Source: Schlegelella_A sp038231215 (GTDB lineage: Bacteria > Pseudomonadota > Gammaproteobacteria > Burkholderiales > Burkholderiaceae_C). From it: DNA of 50,300 nucleotides. Within the stretch, counting starts at the first letter, position 1; every line of letters starts with the position of its first letter. Position numbers and translations under genes: made by a program. Location: positions 1 through 50,300 of the forward strand of contig JBBRLS010000032.1 of NCBI GenBank assembly GCA_038231215.1, given 5' to 3'. The notes below the pieces were generated by a model. That model searched no databases and was not told where the DNA came from. It saw only the letters and a program-made list of their open reading frames with translations. Positions 14,554 through 23,247 of this stretch are shown here, piece after piece.

Positions 14554-16554
14554 ATGGCCCAAGTCAGCTATCCCGGCGTCTACATCCAGGAAGTGCCGAG
14601 CGGCGTCCGCACCATCACCAACGTCGGAACCTCGATCACGGCGTTCGTCGACTTCTTCGCCGAAGGGCCGATGAACGTCGCGACCGAGATCTTCGGCCTC
14701 TCCGACTTCGGCCGCGTCTTTGGCGGCATCGACGCGCGAAGCGACGCCAGCTATGCGATCGCCCAGTTCTTCCTGAACGGCGGCTCGGACGCGATCGTCG
14801 TGCGCAGCCACAGCGGCACCGTGGCCCATCCGCTCGCCGCGGCGACCGTGAACGTGTTCGAGAGCGTGGCGGCGGCGGTGGCGATGACGATCACGGCGCG
14901 CAGCGAAGGCGCATGGGGCAACACCCTGCGCGCCGACATCGATCACCGAACCGCGGATCCGACCAAGTTCTTCAATCTCACGATCACGCGCTACGCCTCG
15001 AGCGCCGCGAACGCGGCGGCGATCGGCCAGGAGCAGTACCTCAACGTCACGCTCGACCCGACAAGCTCGCGCGACGTCGTCAAGATCCTCGCCTCCGACT
15101 CCAGGCTGGTGAACGCGACGGTGCCGGCGGCGGCCATCGCGACCATGCCGGCGAACAACGGCACGATGGGCGCGGCCCTGCCTGTCGCGCCGGCGCTGCA
15201 GCCCTTGCTCGACGGGCTCTCGGCGAACAAGGTGCGCGTCGCCGTCGGCACCGGCAGCGTCTACGAGGGCACTTTCGCGACCTGGGCGGCAGGCGAAGTG
15301 CAGACGCCGGCGCAGCTCGCGTCACGGCTCGAGCTGGCGCTCCGAACGGCTGTCGACACGACGCTTGCCGCCGCGCCAACGCCGCCTTCGCTCACCGGCG
15401 CGACGGTCACCGTCGTCGGCAACAGCAAGCTCGTCGTCACCGCTGGTCGCGGCGACCCGGCGCGGGCCATGACCGACACGATCGCCTTCACCAACGCCGG
15501 CGCCGACACCTCTGCCACCGACATCGGCCTGGCCGCTGCCGGGGCCACGCTCAACGTCCAGCAATACCCGCTCGGCTCGGCGCTCGTCAGCGCCGCCGCG
15601 TATCAGCAGGGAACGACCGGCGCCGACGGCCTGCCACCGGACGCCGATGCACTGGTCGGCGCCGTCGCCGATGCCAATGACCGCGGCATCTACGCCTTGC
15701 GCAAGGCCGACCTGTTCAACCTGCTTTGCATCCCGCGCGCCGCGACGATGGCGGCGGAGGCCAACGGCGACACGTTGATGCGCCAGGTGGTCGAGAAGTC
15801 GATCGCCTTCTGCGAGTCGAGGCGCGCCTTCATGCTCGTCGACATTCCCGAGAGCGTGAACGAGGTCGCCGAGATGAAGGACTGGCTCGACGCGCACGGC
15901 AATTTCCGCAGCCGCAACTCGGCGGTCTTCTTCCCGCGCCTGAAGATCGCCGACCCGGCCGCCAACTATCGGCTGCGCTCGTTCGGCAGCAGCGGCACGA
16001 TGGCCGGCATCTTCGCCCGCACCGACAACGACCGCGGCGTGTGGAAGGCGCCCGCCGGCATCGAGGCGACGCTGCTCGGCGTCGACGACCTCGACTACCG
16101 GCTGAGCGATGCCGAGAACGGCACGCTCAATCCGCTCGCCATCAACTGCATCCGCATGTTCCCGGTCTACGGGCTGGTCAGCTGGGGCGCGCGCACGCTC
16201 GACGGCGCCGACCAGACCGGTTCGGAGTGGAAGTACACGCCGATCCGCCGCCTCGCACTGATGCTCGAGGAGTCGCTGTTCCGCGGCACCAAGTGGGTCG
16301 TCTTCGAGCCCAACGACGAACCGCTCTGGGCGCGCATCCGCCTCAACATCGGCGCCTACATGACCTCGCTGTTCCGGCAGGGCGCGTTCCAGGGCACGAC
16401 GCCGAAGGATGCCTTCTTCGTCAAGTGCGATTCCGAGACGACGACGCAGGACGACCGCAACAAGGGGATCGTCAACATCGAGGTCGGCTTCGCGCCGCTC
16501 AAGCCCGCCGAGTTCGTCGTCATCCAGATCCAGCAGATCGCCGGCCAACTCTGA
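14554..16554 (+). CDS. Contractile tail sheath protein
   Basis: This 666-residue sheath subunit would form the contractile outer cylinder of the injection machine. The N-terminus (AQVSYPGVYIQEVPSGVRTI) and the C-terminal domain (RRLALMLEESLFRGTKWVVF, NIGAYMTSLFRQGAFQG, then GIVNIEVGFAPLKPAEFV) are classical for phage and CIS sheaths. The middle (about residues 100-380) is an Ala/Thr-rich insertion that makes it larger than minimal sheaths; such insertions sit on the outside of the particle in known structures. A strong AAGGAG site lies at 14541-14546. It is the only sheath gene in the cluster, whereas Afp/PVC loci have three. Confidence 0.95.
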   Translation: MAQVSYPGVYIQEVPSGVRTITNVGTSITAFVDFFAEGPMNVATEIFGLSDFGRVFGGIDARSDASYAIAQFFLNGGSDAIVVRSHSGTVAHPLAAATVNVFESVAAAVAMTITARSEGAWGNTLRADIDHRTADPTKFFNLTITRYASSAANAAAIGQEQYLNVTLDPTSSRDVVKILASDSRLVNATVPAAAIATMPANNGTMGAALPVAPALQPLLDGLSANKVRVAVGTGSVYEGTFATWAAGEVQTPAQLASRLELALRTAVDTTLAAAPTPPSLTGATVTVVGNSKLVVTAGRGDPARAMTDTIAFTNAGADTSATDIGLAAAGATLNVQQYPLGSALVSAAAYQQGTTGADGLPPDADALVGAVADANDRGIYALRKADLFNLLCIPRAATMAAEANGDTLMRQVVEKSIAFCESRRAFMLVDIPESVNEVAEMKDWLDAHGNFRSRNSAVFFPRLKIADPAANYRLRSFGSSGTMAGIFARTDNDRGVWKAPAGIEATLLGVDDLDYRLSDAENGTLNPLAINCIRMFPVYGLVSWGARTLDGADQTGSEWKYTPIRRLALMLEESLFRGTKWVVFEPNDEPLWARIRLNIGAYMTSLFRQGAFQGTTPKDAFFVKCDSETTTQDDRNKGIVNIEVGFAPLKPAEFVVIQIQQIAGQL

Positions 16555-16576
16555 GCCGACACCCGAGGAGCAATTC

Positions 16577-17086
16577 ATGGCCAATACCGGCTTCGTCGTC
16601 AACGCACAGCGCGTCGACCCCTACAAGAACTTCAAGTTTCGCGTGCTCTGGGACGGCAAGGCCGTCCTCGGCATCTCGAAGTGCGGCGCGCTCAAGCGCA
16701 CCACCGAGGTCGTCAAGCACCGCAGCGGCGGCGACAACAGCCACGACCACAAGTCGCCCGGCCGCAGCAGTTTCGAGGGCGTGAGCATGGAGCGCGGCGT
16801 CACCCACGACCTCGAGTTCGAGAAGTGGGCGAACAAGGTGCACAGCTACGAAGGCGACGCCAGCATGGACCTCGCCGGGTACAAGAAGGACCTGACGCTC
16901 GAGGTCATGAACGAGCGCGGCCAGGTCGCCTTGCGCTACTTCCTCTTCCGCTGCTGGGTCAGCGAATTCACGGCGCTGCCTGACCTCGACGCCAACGCCA
17001 ACGCGACGGCGATCCAGAGCCTCAAGCTCGAGCTCGAAGGCTGGACCCGCGACGTCGACACGACGGAGCCCTCGGAGGCCGCCTGA
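16577..17086 (+). CDS. Inner tube protein (phage tail gp19 family)
   Basis: This 169-residue protein has the hallmarks of the CIS/phage gp19-like inner tube: NFKFRVLWDGKAVLGISKCG at the N-terminus, SFEGVSMERGVTHDLEFEKW in the middle, and SLKLELEGWTRD at the C-terminal strand. Hexameric rings of it would stack into the needle that is pushed into the target. It follows the sheath gene after 22 bases, with a GAGGAG site in the gap. Only one tube gene is present, whereas Afp/PVC have two, so this protein may form both the shaft and the ring on the baseplate (inference). Confidence 0.93.
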   Translation: MANTGFVVNAQRVDPYKNFKFRVLWDGKAVLGISKCGALKRTTEVVKHRSGGDNSHDHKSPGRSSFEGVSMERGVTHDLEFEKWANKVHSYEGDASMDLAGYKKDLTLEVMNERGQVALRYFLFRCWVSEFTALPDLDANANATAIQSLKLELEGWTRDVDTTEPSEAA

Positions 17087-17116
17087 TCCAGACCCTGACT
17101 CGACGGGTCGCCTGAC

Positions 17117-17902
17117 ATGCGTTCCGCAGCGCGCGCCGCCGCGCCTTCGGCCTCGGGCCGCGATGCTTTCGTGGCTCGACCGTTCGCGACCGATGCGGTC
17201 GACCTGGACGTGCCGATCGACGCGTCGCGGCCGGTCGCGTCGACCGATGCCCTGCTCGCGTCGTGCCTGCACGATGCGTCGGGCCGTCGTCCCGACGTCG
17301 AAGCGGTTCGGCGCTGGACGGTGGTCGCACGTCTCGATGCGCTCGCCGCGATCCGCGAAGCCGGCGGGGCGCGCACCGAGTGGGTGGTGTTCCAGTGCAA
17401 GGCAGCGGACTGCACGGAGCGCTTCGAGGCGGAGATCGACCTCGCCGTGTGCCGCACCAAGGGCGCTGCCACGACGATCGAGTTCCCGGTCGACGGAAAG
17501 GCGATGCGTGCACGCCTGCCTACCGGCGCCGACCAGGCACGCTGGCAGCAGGAACCAACGCCGCTTCATCTCGTCGCGGCGAGCCTGCTCGATTCGACCG
17601 ATCCCGACCCGGCGGTGATCGACGCGCTCGACGCGGCGCTGGCCCAGGCCGATCCGGCGCGCGAGCTGAAGCTCCAGCTGGTCTGCCCCGCATGTGGCAC
17701 TGCGCAGCAACGTATCGTCGACCTGGAAGCGCAGTTGCTCGGGACCTTCGCGAGAGAGCAGCAGGCCTTGTTGCGAAAGATCGCGCGACTCGCGCGTGCC
17801 TTTCACTGGGCCGAGGCCGACATCGCGCGCATGCCGGCGTGGCGACGCGACTGCTACCTCGATCGCCTCGACGCCGAAGGATTCGACGAGGCGGTGCCAT
17901 GA
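17117..17902 (+). CDS. Injection-system accessory protein with two cysteine pairs
   Basis: This 261-residue protein is not assigned to a named family with certainty. Two cysteine pairs, C94-x4-C99 and C190-x2-C193 (VCPACGT), could build one split zinc site. The C-terminal 50 residues contain IARLARAFHWAEADIARMPAWRR, a pattern seen in short proteins beside tube genes of other tail-like loci, where it resembles tail assembly chaperone or T4 baseplate-associated proteins (recollection). The N-terminal 45 residues look disordered. It sits between the tube gene and an Ala/Pro-rich gene, whose ATG overlaps its stop. Confidence 0.6.
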   Translation: MRSAARAAAPSASGRDAFVARPFATDAVDLDVPIDASRPVASTDALLASCLHDASGRRPDVEAVRRWTVVARLDALAAIREAGGARTEWVVFQCKAADCTERFEAEIDLAVCRTKGAATTIEFPVDGKAMRARLPTGADQARWQQEPTPLHLVAASLLDSTDPDPAVIDALDAALAQADPARELKLQLVCPACGTAQQRIVDLEAQLLGTFAREQQALLRKIARLARAFHWAEADIARMPAWRRDCYLDRLDAEGFDEAVP

Positions 17903-18654
17903 GTTACCTGGCGACGCTGGCAAGGCCCGCGGAGACATCGATGCGCGTGACGACGCCTCATGCGGCTGTGCCGGCTGCCGCGACCCTCGGCGAGGTCCAC
18001 GAGGAGATCGCGGCCGCGCGCCCGCATGCCGCACCGGCGGGGCCGACATCGCTCGCTGATCGGTCCCTGGAGGCAGCGCACGCAGTGCCGCGCGAGACTC
18101 GCGCGGGCGTCGAACGGCCGATGGCCGTCGAAGCACCTGCGTTGCCGCCCTTCTCGCCCGCGACCGGTGCGGAACGCGGGATCGAAGTGGCGCCAGTCGT
18201 CGCAGCACCGCGTGTCGCGCCGGCTCGCGCGCAGCGGCCCGAGCCGGCGATCGACATGACTTCGGTGCGCGAGGCAGCTTCGTTGCCGCTCCCGCTGGCC
18301 ACCGAGCCATCTCCCGTCGCGCGTATCGACCCGCACATCGAACGCGAGCACGACACGTCCGCAGCAGAGCGCGCGCGGGCGTCGATGCGCGCAGCGAGCC
18401 CGCTGCCTGTCGCACGGGTCGAACGCGACGACGAGTCGGCGGCTCGCAGTGCCACGCCGCCGCGCGCCAGGCGCGACAGGTTAAGCGTTCATATCGGCGC
18501 CATCTCGCTGACGGTGAAGGCGCCGGCCGCCACGCCACCGCCGGCCGCTCCCCTGGTTGCGCCGGTGGCGCAGGCGCTTGCCGCCACCGCACCGGCGCGT
18601 TCGCGCGAAGGCCTCGGCTTCTCGGCGAGCCGCCATTACCTGCGCTGGAGCTGA
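17899..18654 (+). CDS. Ala/Pro-rich, largely disordered injection-system protein
   Basis: This 251-residue protein is of unknown function. Residues 1-190 are low-complexity, rich in Ala, Pro, Arg and Glu, with no predicted fold. The last 60 residues look conserved: a short beta-type segment (RLSVHIGAISLTVKAP), a Pro/Ala linker, and the C-terminal motif FSASRHYLRWS. A similar C-terminal ASRHYLR-type ending is known to me from small proteins beside DUF4255 genes in CIS loci (recollection). Start ATG overlaps the previous stop (ATGA), and the DUF4255 gene begins 2 bases after its stop. It may be a flexible linker or docking protein. Confidence 0.65.
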   Translation: MSYLATLARPAETSMRVTTPHAAVPAAATLGEVHEEIAAARPHAAPAGPTSLADRSLEAAHAVPRETRAGVERPMAVEAPALPPFSPATGAERGIEVAPVVAAPRVAPARAQRPEPAIDMTSVREAASLPLPLATEPSPVARIDPHIEREHDTSAAERARASMRAASPLPVARVERDDESAARSATPPRARRDRLSVHIGAISLTVKAPAATPPPAAPLVAPVAQALAATAPARSREGLGFSASRHYLRWS

Positions 18655-18656
18655 GC

Positions 18657-19796
18657 GTGACGACGCCGAGCGGCGAGGCGATCGGGGCGACCAGCGAGCT
18701 GCTGCGCACACGCCTGTCTTCGGCCCTGAACAACGTGCTGGTGACGGTCGGCCGGCCGGAGGCGGCGAGTGGCGGCCAGCGCTCGCTCAACCTCTTTCTC
18801 TACGGCGTCGCCATCGACCCGCACCTGCGCAACGAGCCGCTCGACCGCGGCCAGATGCCGCCGCTGTGGCTCTCGCTGCATTACCTCATGACCGCTTTCG
18901 ACGACGGTGGCGAGAGCGACTCGAGCAACGCGCACCGCCTGCTCGGCCAGGGCATGACGGCGTTGCAGGGCCTCAACTACATGCGGGCGCCGGTTGCCAA
19001 TCTCGCGCTGTCCAGGAGTCCCGATCCGCTCAGGCTGACCTTCGAAGATGCCAACGTGGATCTGCTTTCGAAGCTGATGCAGGGCAGCGACGAGAAGTAC
19101 CGCGTCTCGATCGCGGTGCAGGTGCGGCCGGTGATGCTCGAGCTCGAATCCCCGCCTGCGTACGCGCCGCTCGTCAAGACGATCGGCCCACCGGCCAACC
19201 CCGGCATCGTCGTGCTGCCGAGCCTGGGCGCGGTGCTCGAGGCCATCGAGCCCGAGCGCTTCGTCGCTGGCACGACGGTGACCTTGAGCGGCACCGATTT
19301 CGCCGGCTACGACCAGGCGATCCTCGGCAGCAGCGCGCTGCCGCTGGCCACCGGCCCCGAGGGCGTCGCGACCTTCGTCGTTCCCGCCGCTGCGGCGATC
19401 GCCGCCAACGGCTACGGCCTGTGCATCTCGCGCACGCTGCCGAGCGGGCGCACGATCACGAGCAACGCGCTGCTCGCCGAGCTGATGCCGATCGTCACCG
19501 GCACGGTGCTGAACGGGCCGCTCACGATCCTGCCGCCACCCGGGCCGAACGCGCTGCGCCACGGCAGCTTCCGTGTCACCGGCACGCAGCTCGGCGGCAG
19601 CGCTGCCTCGGTGTTCGCGACGCTGTTCGGCAACGGCGTCGCCAACGGCCTGTTCGCGGCCGAACCGACGTCGACCATGACGCAGCTCGAATTCACGGTG
19701 CCGCCCGCGGGCGCACTGCCGCCGGGCAACTACGCGGTCGTGGTCCGCGTCAACGGTCAGCAGGCGATCGATTCGCCGACGCTCGCCTGGGTCTGA
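18657..19796 (+). CDS. DUF4255 / Pvc16-like tail cap protein
   Basis: This 379-residue protein has a DUF4255 (Pvc16 N-terminal) domain at residues 8-165 with the typical blocks LNLFLYGVAIDPHLRNEPLD and PPLWLSLHYLMTAFDDG. Two IPT/TIG-like immunoglobulin-type repeats follow (about residues 180-280 and 280-379). In Afp and PVC particles this family forms the terminator cap that closes the end of the tube and sheath. The GTG start lies 2 bases after the preceding stop. The adjacent AAA+ ATPase gene is its usual partner in CIS loci. Confidence 0.9.
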   Translation: MTTPSGEAIGATSELLRTRLSSALNNVLVTVGRPEAASGGQRSLNLFLYGVAIDPHLRNEPLDRGQMPPLWLSLHYLMTAFDDGGESDSSNAHRLLGQGMTALQGLNYMRAPVANLALSRSPDPLRLTFEDANVDLLSKLMQGSDEKYRVSIAVQVRPVMLELESPPAYAPLVKTIGPPANPGIVVLPSLGAVLEAIEPERFVAGTTVTLSGTDFAGYDQAILGSSALPLATGPEGVATFVVPAAAAIAANGYGLCISRTLPSGRTITSNALLAELMPIVTGTVLNGPLTILPPPGPNALRHGSFRVTGTQLGGSAASVFATLFGNGVANGLFAAEPTSTMTQLEFTVPPAGALPPGNYAVVVRVNGQQAIDSPTLAWV

Positions 19797-19798
19797 CG

Positions 19799-21952
19799 AT
19801 GAAGCGCGACGCACCGGCCCTGCTCAACCCCGACCTGCGCGTCGCCGATGCGCAGGTTGCGGCCTGGTTGACGCAAGTGACGCTGCGCTTGCGCCGCGAG
19901 ATCGCCTGGCTGCGCCGGCAGCGCGGCGGCGTGGCGGAGGACGCCGCGCCGTCCGCCGATCCGGCACAGGACAGTCTCGACCTGCTGCGCTTTCACGATG
20001 CCCGCGACGCCTTCTTCGCCGACGACGTGACGGCACGGTGGCTCGGCGAGCGCATCGCCGAGGCGACCGTCATTTCCGCGCCGGAAAAGCGTACGGCGAC
20101 CAGTCGCTGGCAGCGCGCCGTCGAGGCGCTCGATCTCGACCCGGCCGCCTGCTTCGTGCTTGCCTGCGGACTGGCGGCGCGCGCCGATGCGGCCTTCGGC
20201 GCAGTCGCGGCGAGCGCCCTCAACGACGCAAGCCGGCCCTTCCCGACGCTGGCTCTCGCGCAGCGCCTGTGGGACGACCCGCTCGCCGTGCTGGCCTGCG
20301 CCGATGCAGCGCATCCGCTCTATCGCAGCGGCCTGCTCGCGGCGCCTGCGGCGCGCGACGGCAACGACTGGAACGTTCCGCTTCAGGTGCCGGCTGCGGT
20401 GGCGCGTGCATTGCTCGGCGACCCGCGCGCCATGGCCTTGCCGGCCGTGTTGCGCGCCTTGCCACCTGTCGCGGATCGTGAAGGGCGCGGCGCCGCCGAA
20501 GCGAAAGTGCCGATGCAGGCGCTCGCGCACTGGCTGCGCGCGACACCGGTCGCCGGCATGCAGATCGTGCCCGTGCAGGGTCCACGCGGCGGCGACACGG
20601 CAGGCACCGTCGCTTCGGTCGCCGCGGCGGCAGGTACGCAAGTATTCGCGCTCGATGCCGACGTCCTGCCGCAGCATCCGGCGCTCGCCGGCATCGCCGC
20701 GGCGGCGTGGCTGCACGGCGTCGAGATCCTCGCGCCCGAGTCGTGGATGGACGGTGCCGGTCACGCGCACGGCAACGACGAGCTCGCCGGGTTGATGGCC
20801 ATCCCGGTGCGCTGGTACGTGCCGGTGGAAGAGGGCGCGGCACCGCGCCACTGGCCGGGCGCGCTGGTCGCACCCGCCTGCGTCGTACCGGTCTTGTCGA
20901 TGGCCGAGCGTTCGAGCCGGCTCTCGATCGCCGCCGCGGCCGGCCTGCCGGCCCGTGAGAAGAAGGCCGCGCGCGCCCGCGCAGCCGAGGCGGCGCGGCG
21001 CTTTCGCGTCCAGGAGCGCTCGCTGGGGCGCATTGAACGCGCGCTCGAGATCGATCGTGCGAGCGGCTTGCGTGCCGACCTGTTCGAGCTGGCGCGTGCC
21101 GAGGCGGCCACCGACATGGCGCAGCTCGCGGCTCCCGTCGAGCCGCGCTTCGAGCTGAAGCAGCTCGTGCTGCCGCCGCGCGAGACGAGGTCGCTGCAGG
21201 CCATCGTCACGGCGATGCGGACGCTCGGCCGCGTCCACTACGAATGGGGCGCGGCGAAGGCCTGGAACGAAGGCGGTCTCGCCGTCATGTTCTGCGGCCC
21301 GCCCGGCACCGGCAAGACGATGGCCGCCGAGGCGCTGGCGCACGAGCTGGCGCTGCCGATGTACCGCATCGACCTCTCGCAGGTCGTCAACAAGTACATC
21401 GGCGAGACCGAGAAGAACCTGCGCCGCATCTTCGACGCCGCCGAAGCCGCCGACTGCCTGCTCTTCTTCGACGAGGCCGACGCGTTGTTCGGCAAGCGCA
21501 CCGAAGTGAAGGATGCGCACGACCGCTTCGCCAACATCGAGATCAGCTACCTGCTGGAGCGCATGGAGCGCTTCAAGGGCCTTGCCGTGCTCGCCACCAA
21601 CCGGCGCAAGGACCTCGACGACGCCTTCATGCGGCGGCTGCGCTATGTCGTCGAGTTTCCGGTGCCGGGCGTGGCCGAGCGCGCGCTCATCTGGCGCCAG
21701 GTCTTTCCCGAGGCGGTCGACACGAGCGGCCTCGACGTCGAGTTCCTGTCGCGGCGCTTCGAGGTGGCGGGCGGCGCGATCCGCTCGGCCGCCTTCAACG
21801 CCTGCCTGCAGGCGGCAGCGCACGGGGGCAAGCCGAGCGTAACCATGACCGAGGTCGTGCAGGCGGTGAAGAACGAGCTCGAGAAAGGCGGCCGCGAGGT
21901 CGCCGGCGAACAGTTCGGCGTCTACGCCCATCTGCTTGAGGGCGCCGCATGA
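19799..21952 (+). CDS. AAA+ ATPase of the contractile injection system (Afp15/Pvc15-like)
   Basis: This 717-residue ATPase has a large N-terminal region (1-470) specific to CIS loci and a C-terminal AAA+ module. Walker A GPPGTGKT is at residues 500-507, Walker B LLFFDEAD has D558 and E559, and the arginine-finger/sensor block RRKDLDDAFMRRLRYVVEFP follows. The module resembles cell-division-protein-like AAA ATPases. In Afp/PVC systems this protein is needed for assembly or loading but is not a main structural component. The gene starts 2 bases after the DUF4255 stop and its own stop overlaps the next ATG. Confidence 0.93.
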   Translation: MKRDAPALLNPDLRVADAQVAAWLTQVTLRLRREIAWLRRQRGGVAEDAAPSADPAQDSLDLLRFHDARDAFFADDVTARWLGERIAEATVISAPEKRTATSRWQRAVEALDLDPAACFVLACGLAARADAAFGAVAASALNDASRPFPTLALAQRLWDDPLAVLACADAAHPLYRSGLLAAPAARDGNDWNVPLQVPAAVARALLGDPRAMALPAVLRALPPVADREGRGAAEAKVPMQALAHWLRATPVAGMQIVPVQGPRGGDTAGTVASVAAAAGTQVFALDADVLPQHPALAGIAAAAWLHGVEILAPESWMDGAGHAHGNDELAGLMAIPVRWYVPVEEGAAPRHWPGALVAPACVVPVLSMAERSSRLSIAAAAGLPAREKKAARARAAEAARRFRVQERSLGRIERALEIDRASGLRADLFELARAEAATDMAQLAAPVEPRFELKQLVLPPRETRSLQAIVTAMRTLGRVHYEWGAAKAWNEGGLAVMFCGPPGTGKTMAAEALAHELALPMYRIDLSQVVNKYIGETEKNLRRIFDAAEAADCLLFFDEADALFGKRTEVKDAHDRFANIEISYLLERMERFKGLAVLATNRRKDLDDAFMRRLRYVVEFPVPGVAERALIWRQVFPEAVDTSGLDVEFLSRRFEVAGGAIRSAAFNACLQAAAHGGKPSVTMTEVVQAVKNELEKGGREVAGEQFGVYAHLLEGAA

Positions 21953-22233
21953 ACCTCTTCATCGACCGCATCGAATTGACGCTCGACGGCGTCTCGCCGA
22001 GCGACGCGCGGCTGCTCTCGGCCGAGCTGTCGGCGGTGCTCGAGACGCGGCTCGGCGCGGCGCCGGGCGGTGACGACGCCGCGACCGATCACGACGACGC
22101 GCCGCTGGAAACGGCGCTGCGCGGCCGCGCGCTGGTCCAGGCGATTGCTGCGCGTCTCGCCGATGCCATCGGCGACGAGCGCCGGCGTGCCGAAGCACCG
22201 GGCGAAAGCGGCGAGGAGACGACATGGCTCTGA
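21949..22233 (+). CDS. Small hypothetical injection-system protein
   Basis: This 94-residue protein begins MNLFIDRIELTLDGVSPSDA and contains a helical segment (DARLLSAELSAVLETRL) and a second helix (LRGRALVQAIAARLADAIGD). It is acidic overall and has no recognised domain. It overlaps both neighbours, the AAA+ ATPase stop by four bases and the hub-adaptor start by ten, so it is translated with them. Small proteins of this kind between the ATPase and baseplate genes occur in other CIS loci, but the role is unknown. Confidence 0.65.
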   Translation: MNLFIDRIELTLDGVSPSDARLLSAELSAVLETRLGAAPGGDDAATDHDDAPLETALRGRALVQAIAARLADAIGDERRRAEAPGESGEETTWL

Positions 22234-22922
22234 TCCCGATGCGCGGCGCCCTCGTCGAGTACGGCGGCCAGTTTCTCGGGCCGATCCCGAACATCGTCAT
22301 CTTCCAGTTCAACCCGGAAACGCTCAGCCGCACGATCACGATCCCGCAGGCGGCAACGGCGAACAACAGTGCCGCCAACCGGCCGCGGCGCGAGGTCGCG
22401 ACGACCGAGGCGCCCGCCGTCGAGAGCTTCACCATCACGGCGCAGTTCTCGGCCGCCGACGACCTGGGAACCGGCGGCGCTGTCGGCGTCGTGCCGCGCC
22501 TGTTCGGCGTCGGTCCGCAGATCGCCGCACTCGAGAAGATGGTCTATCCGGTGATGCCGCCGGGCGGCCTGATCGGCGCCGACATCGACGCCGTCGGCGG
22601 CGCACTGAGCAGCGGCGCCGGCGCCGCGGCGACGCGGCCGGTGCCGCCGCAGAAGGTGCCGCGCCTGCTCTTCATCTGGGGGCCGACGCGCGTCCTGCCG
22701 GTGCGCATCACCTCGATGTCGATCAACGAGAAGCAGTACGACATGCTGCTCAATCCGGTCGAGGCCGAGGTGCAGATCGGCCTCTCGGTCGTCTCGACGC
22801 CGTCGCCGGCCGACGCCGTCGCCGTCGGCGCCTGGGGCTACTCGCAAATGATCAAGGACACGCAGGCGACGCTCAACCTGGCCAAGGTCATCGAGTTCGC
22901 CGTCGACCTGGTCCCGCTCTGA
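22224..22922 (+). CDS. CIS tube/baseplate adaptor protein (Afp7 N-terminal type, no LysM)
   Basis: This 232-residue protein matches the CIS_tube N-terminal domain family: VIFQFNPETLSRTITIPQAA, a central FTITAQFSAADD segment, and the characteristic PRLLFIWGPTRVLPVRITSM followed by EKQYDMLLNPVEAEV. In Afp/PVC the equivalent protein (Afp7/Pvc7) continues into a LysM domain and connects the tube to the hub. Here the LysM part is absent and a separate LysM-like protein is encoded next, so the two functions are split over two genes. Confidence 0.85.
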   Translation: MALIPMRGALVEYGGQFLGPIPNIVIFQFNPETLSRTITIPQAATANNSAANRPRREVATTEAPAVESFTITAQFSAADDLGTGGAVGVVPRLFGVGPQIAALEKMVYPVMPPGGLIGADIDAVGGALSSGAGAAATRPVPPQKVPRLLFIWGPTRVLPVRITSMSINEKQYDMLLNPVEAEVQIGLSVVSTPSPADAVAVGAWGYSQMIKDTQATLNLAKVIEFAVDLVPL

Positions 22923-22946
22923 ACCGCCACGCCGCCGAGCCGAACC

Positions 22947-23225
22947 ATGTTCCTCAAGAATTCCCGCTACGCCGCGCAACCGACCGTCAAGTCGCGGGGG
23001 CCGCGATCCGACGGCAGCGTCGTCGTCGTCAAGCTGCGCCCGCTGCCCGACGCCGCGGGCAAGCCGACGGCGATCCGTGCCCACGATCAGTTCGATGCGA
23101 TGAGCGAGACGCTCTACGCCAGCGACGCGACGCGCTACTGGCACATCGCCGACGCCAACACCGAGCTCGAGGCGGCGGAGCTGACGCGCACGAGCGGCCG
23201 CGTCATCGACGTGCCGTCGAGCTGA
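22947..23225 (+). CDS. LysM/gpX-like small baseplate protein
   Basis: This 92-residue protein has a C-terminal half that fits the gpX/gp53/LysM-like baseplate pattern: DQFDAMSETLYASDATRYWH followed by IADANTELEAAEL and VIDVPSS (compare the generic pattern of a tail LysM: short helix, W-x-IADAN, terminal I-x-IP). The N-terminal half (FLKNSRYAAQPTV) is basic. It sits between the tube adaptor and the hub gene, where the LysM part of Afp7 would be expected. The assignment is from pattern and position only. Confidence 0.7.
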   Translation: MFLKNSRYAAQPTVKSRGPRSDGSVVVVKLRPLPDAAGKPTAIRAHDQFDAMSETLYASDATRYWHIADANTELEAAELTRTSGRVIDVPSS

Positions 23226-23247
23226 GCACGCACCGAGCCCGATCGCC

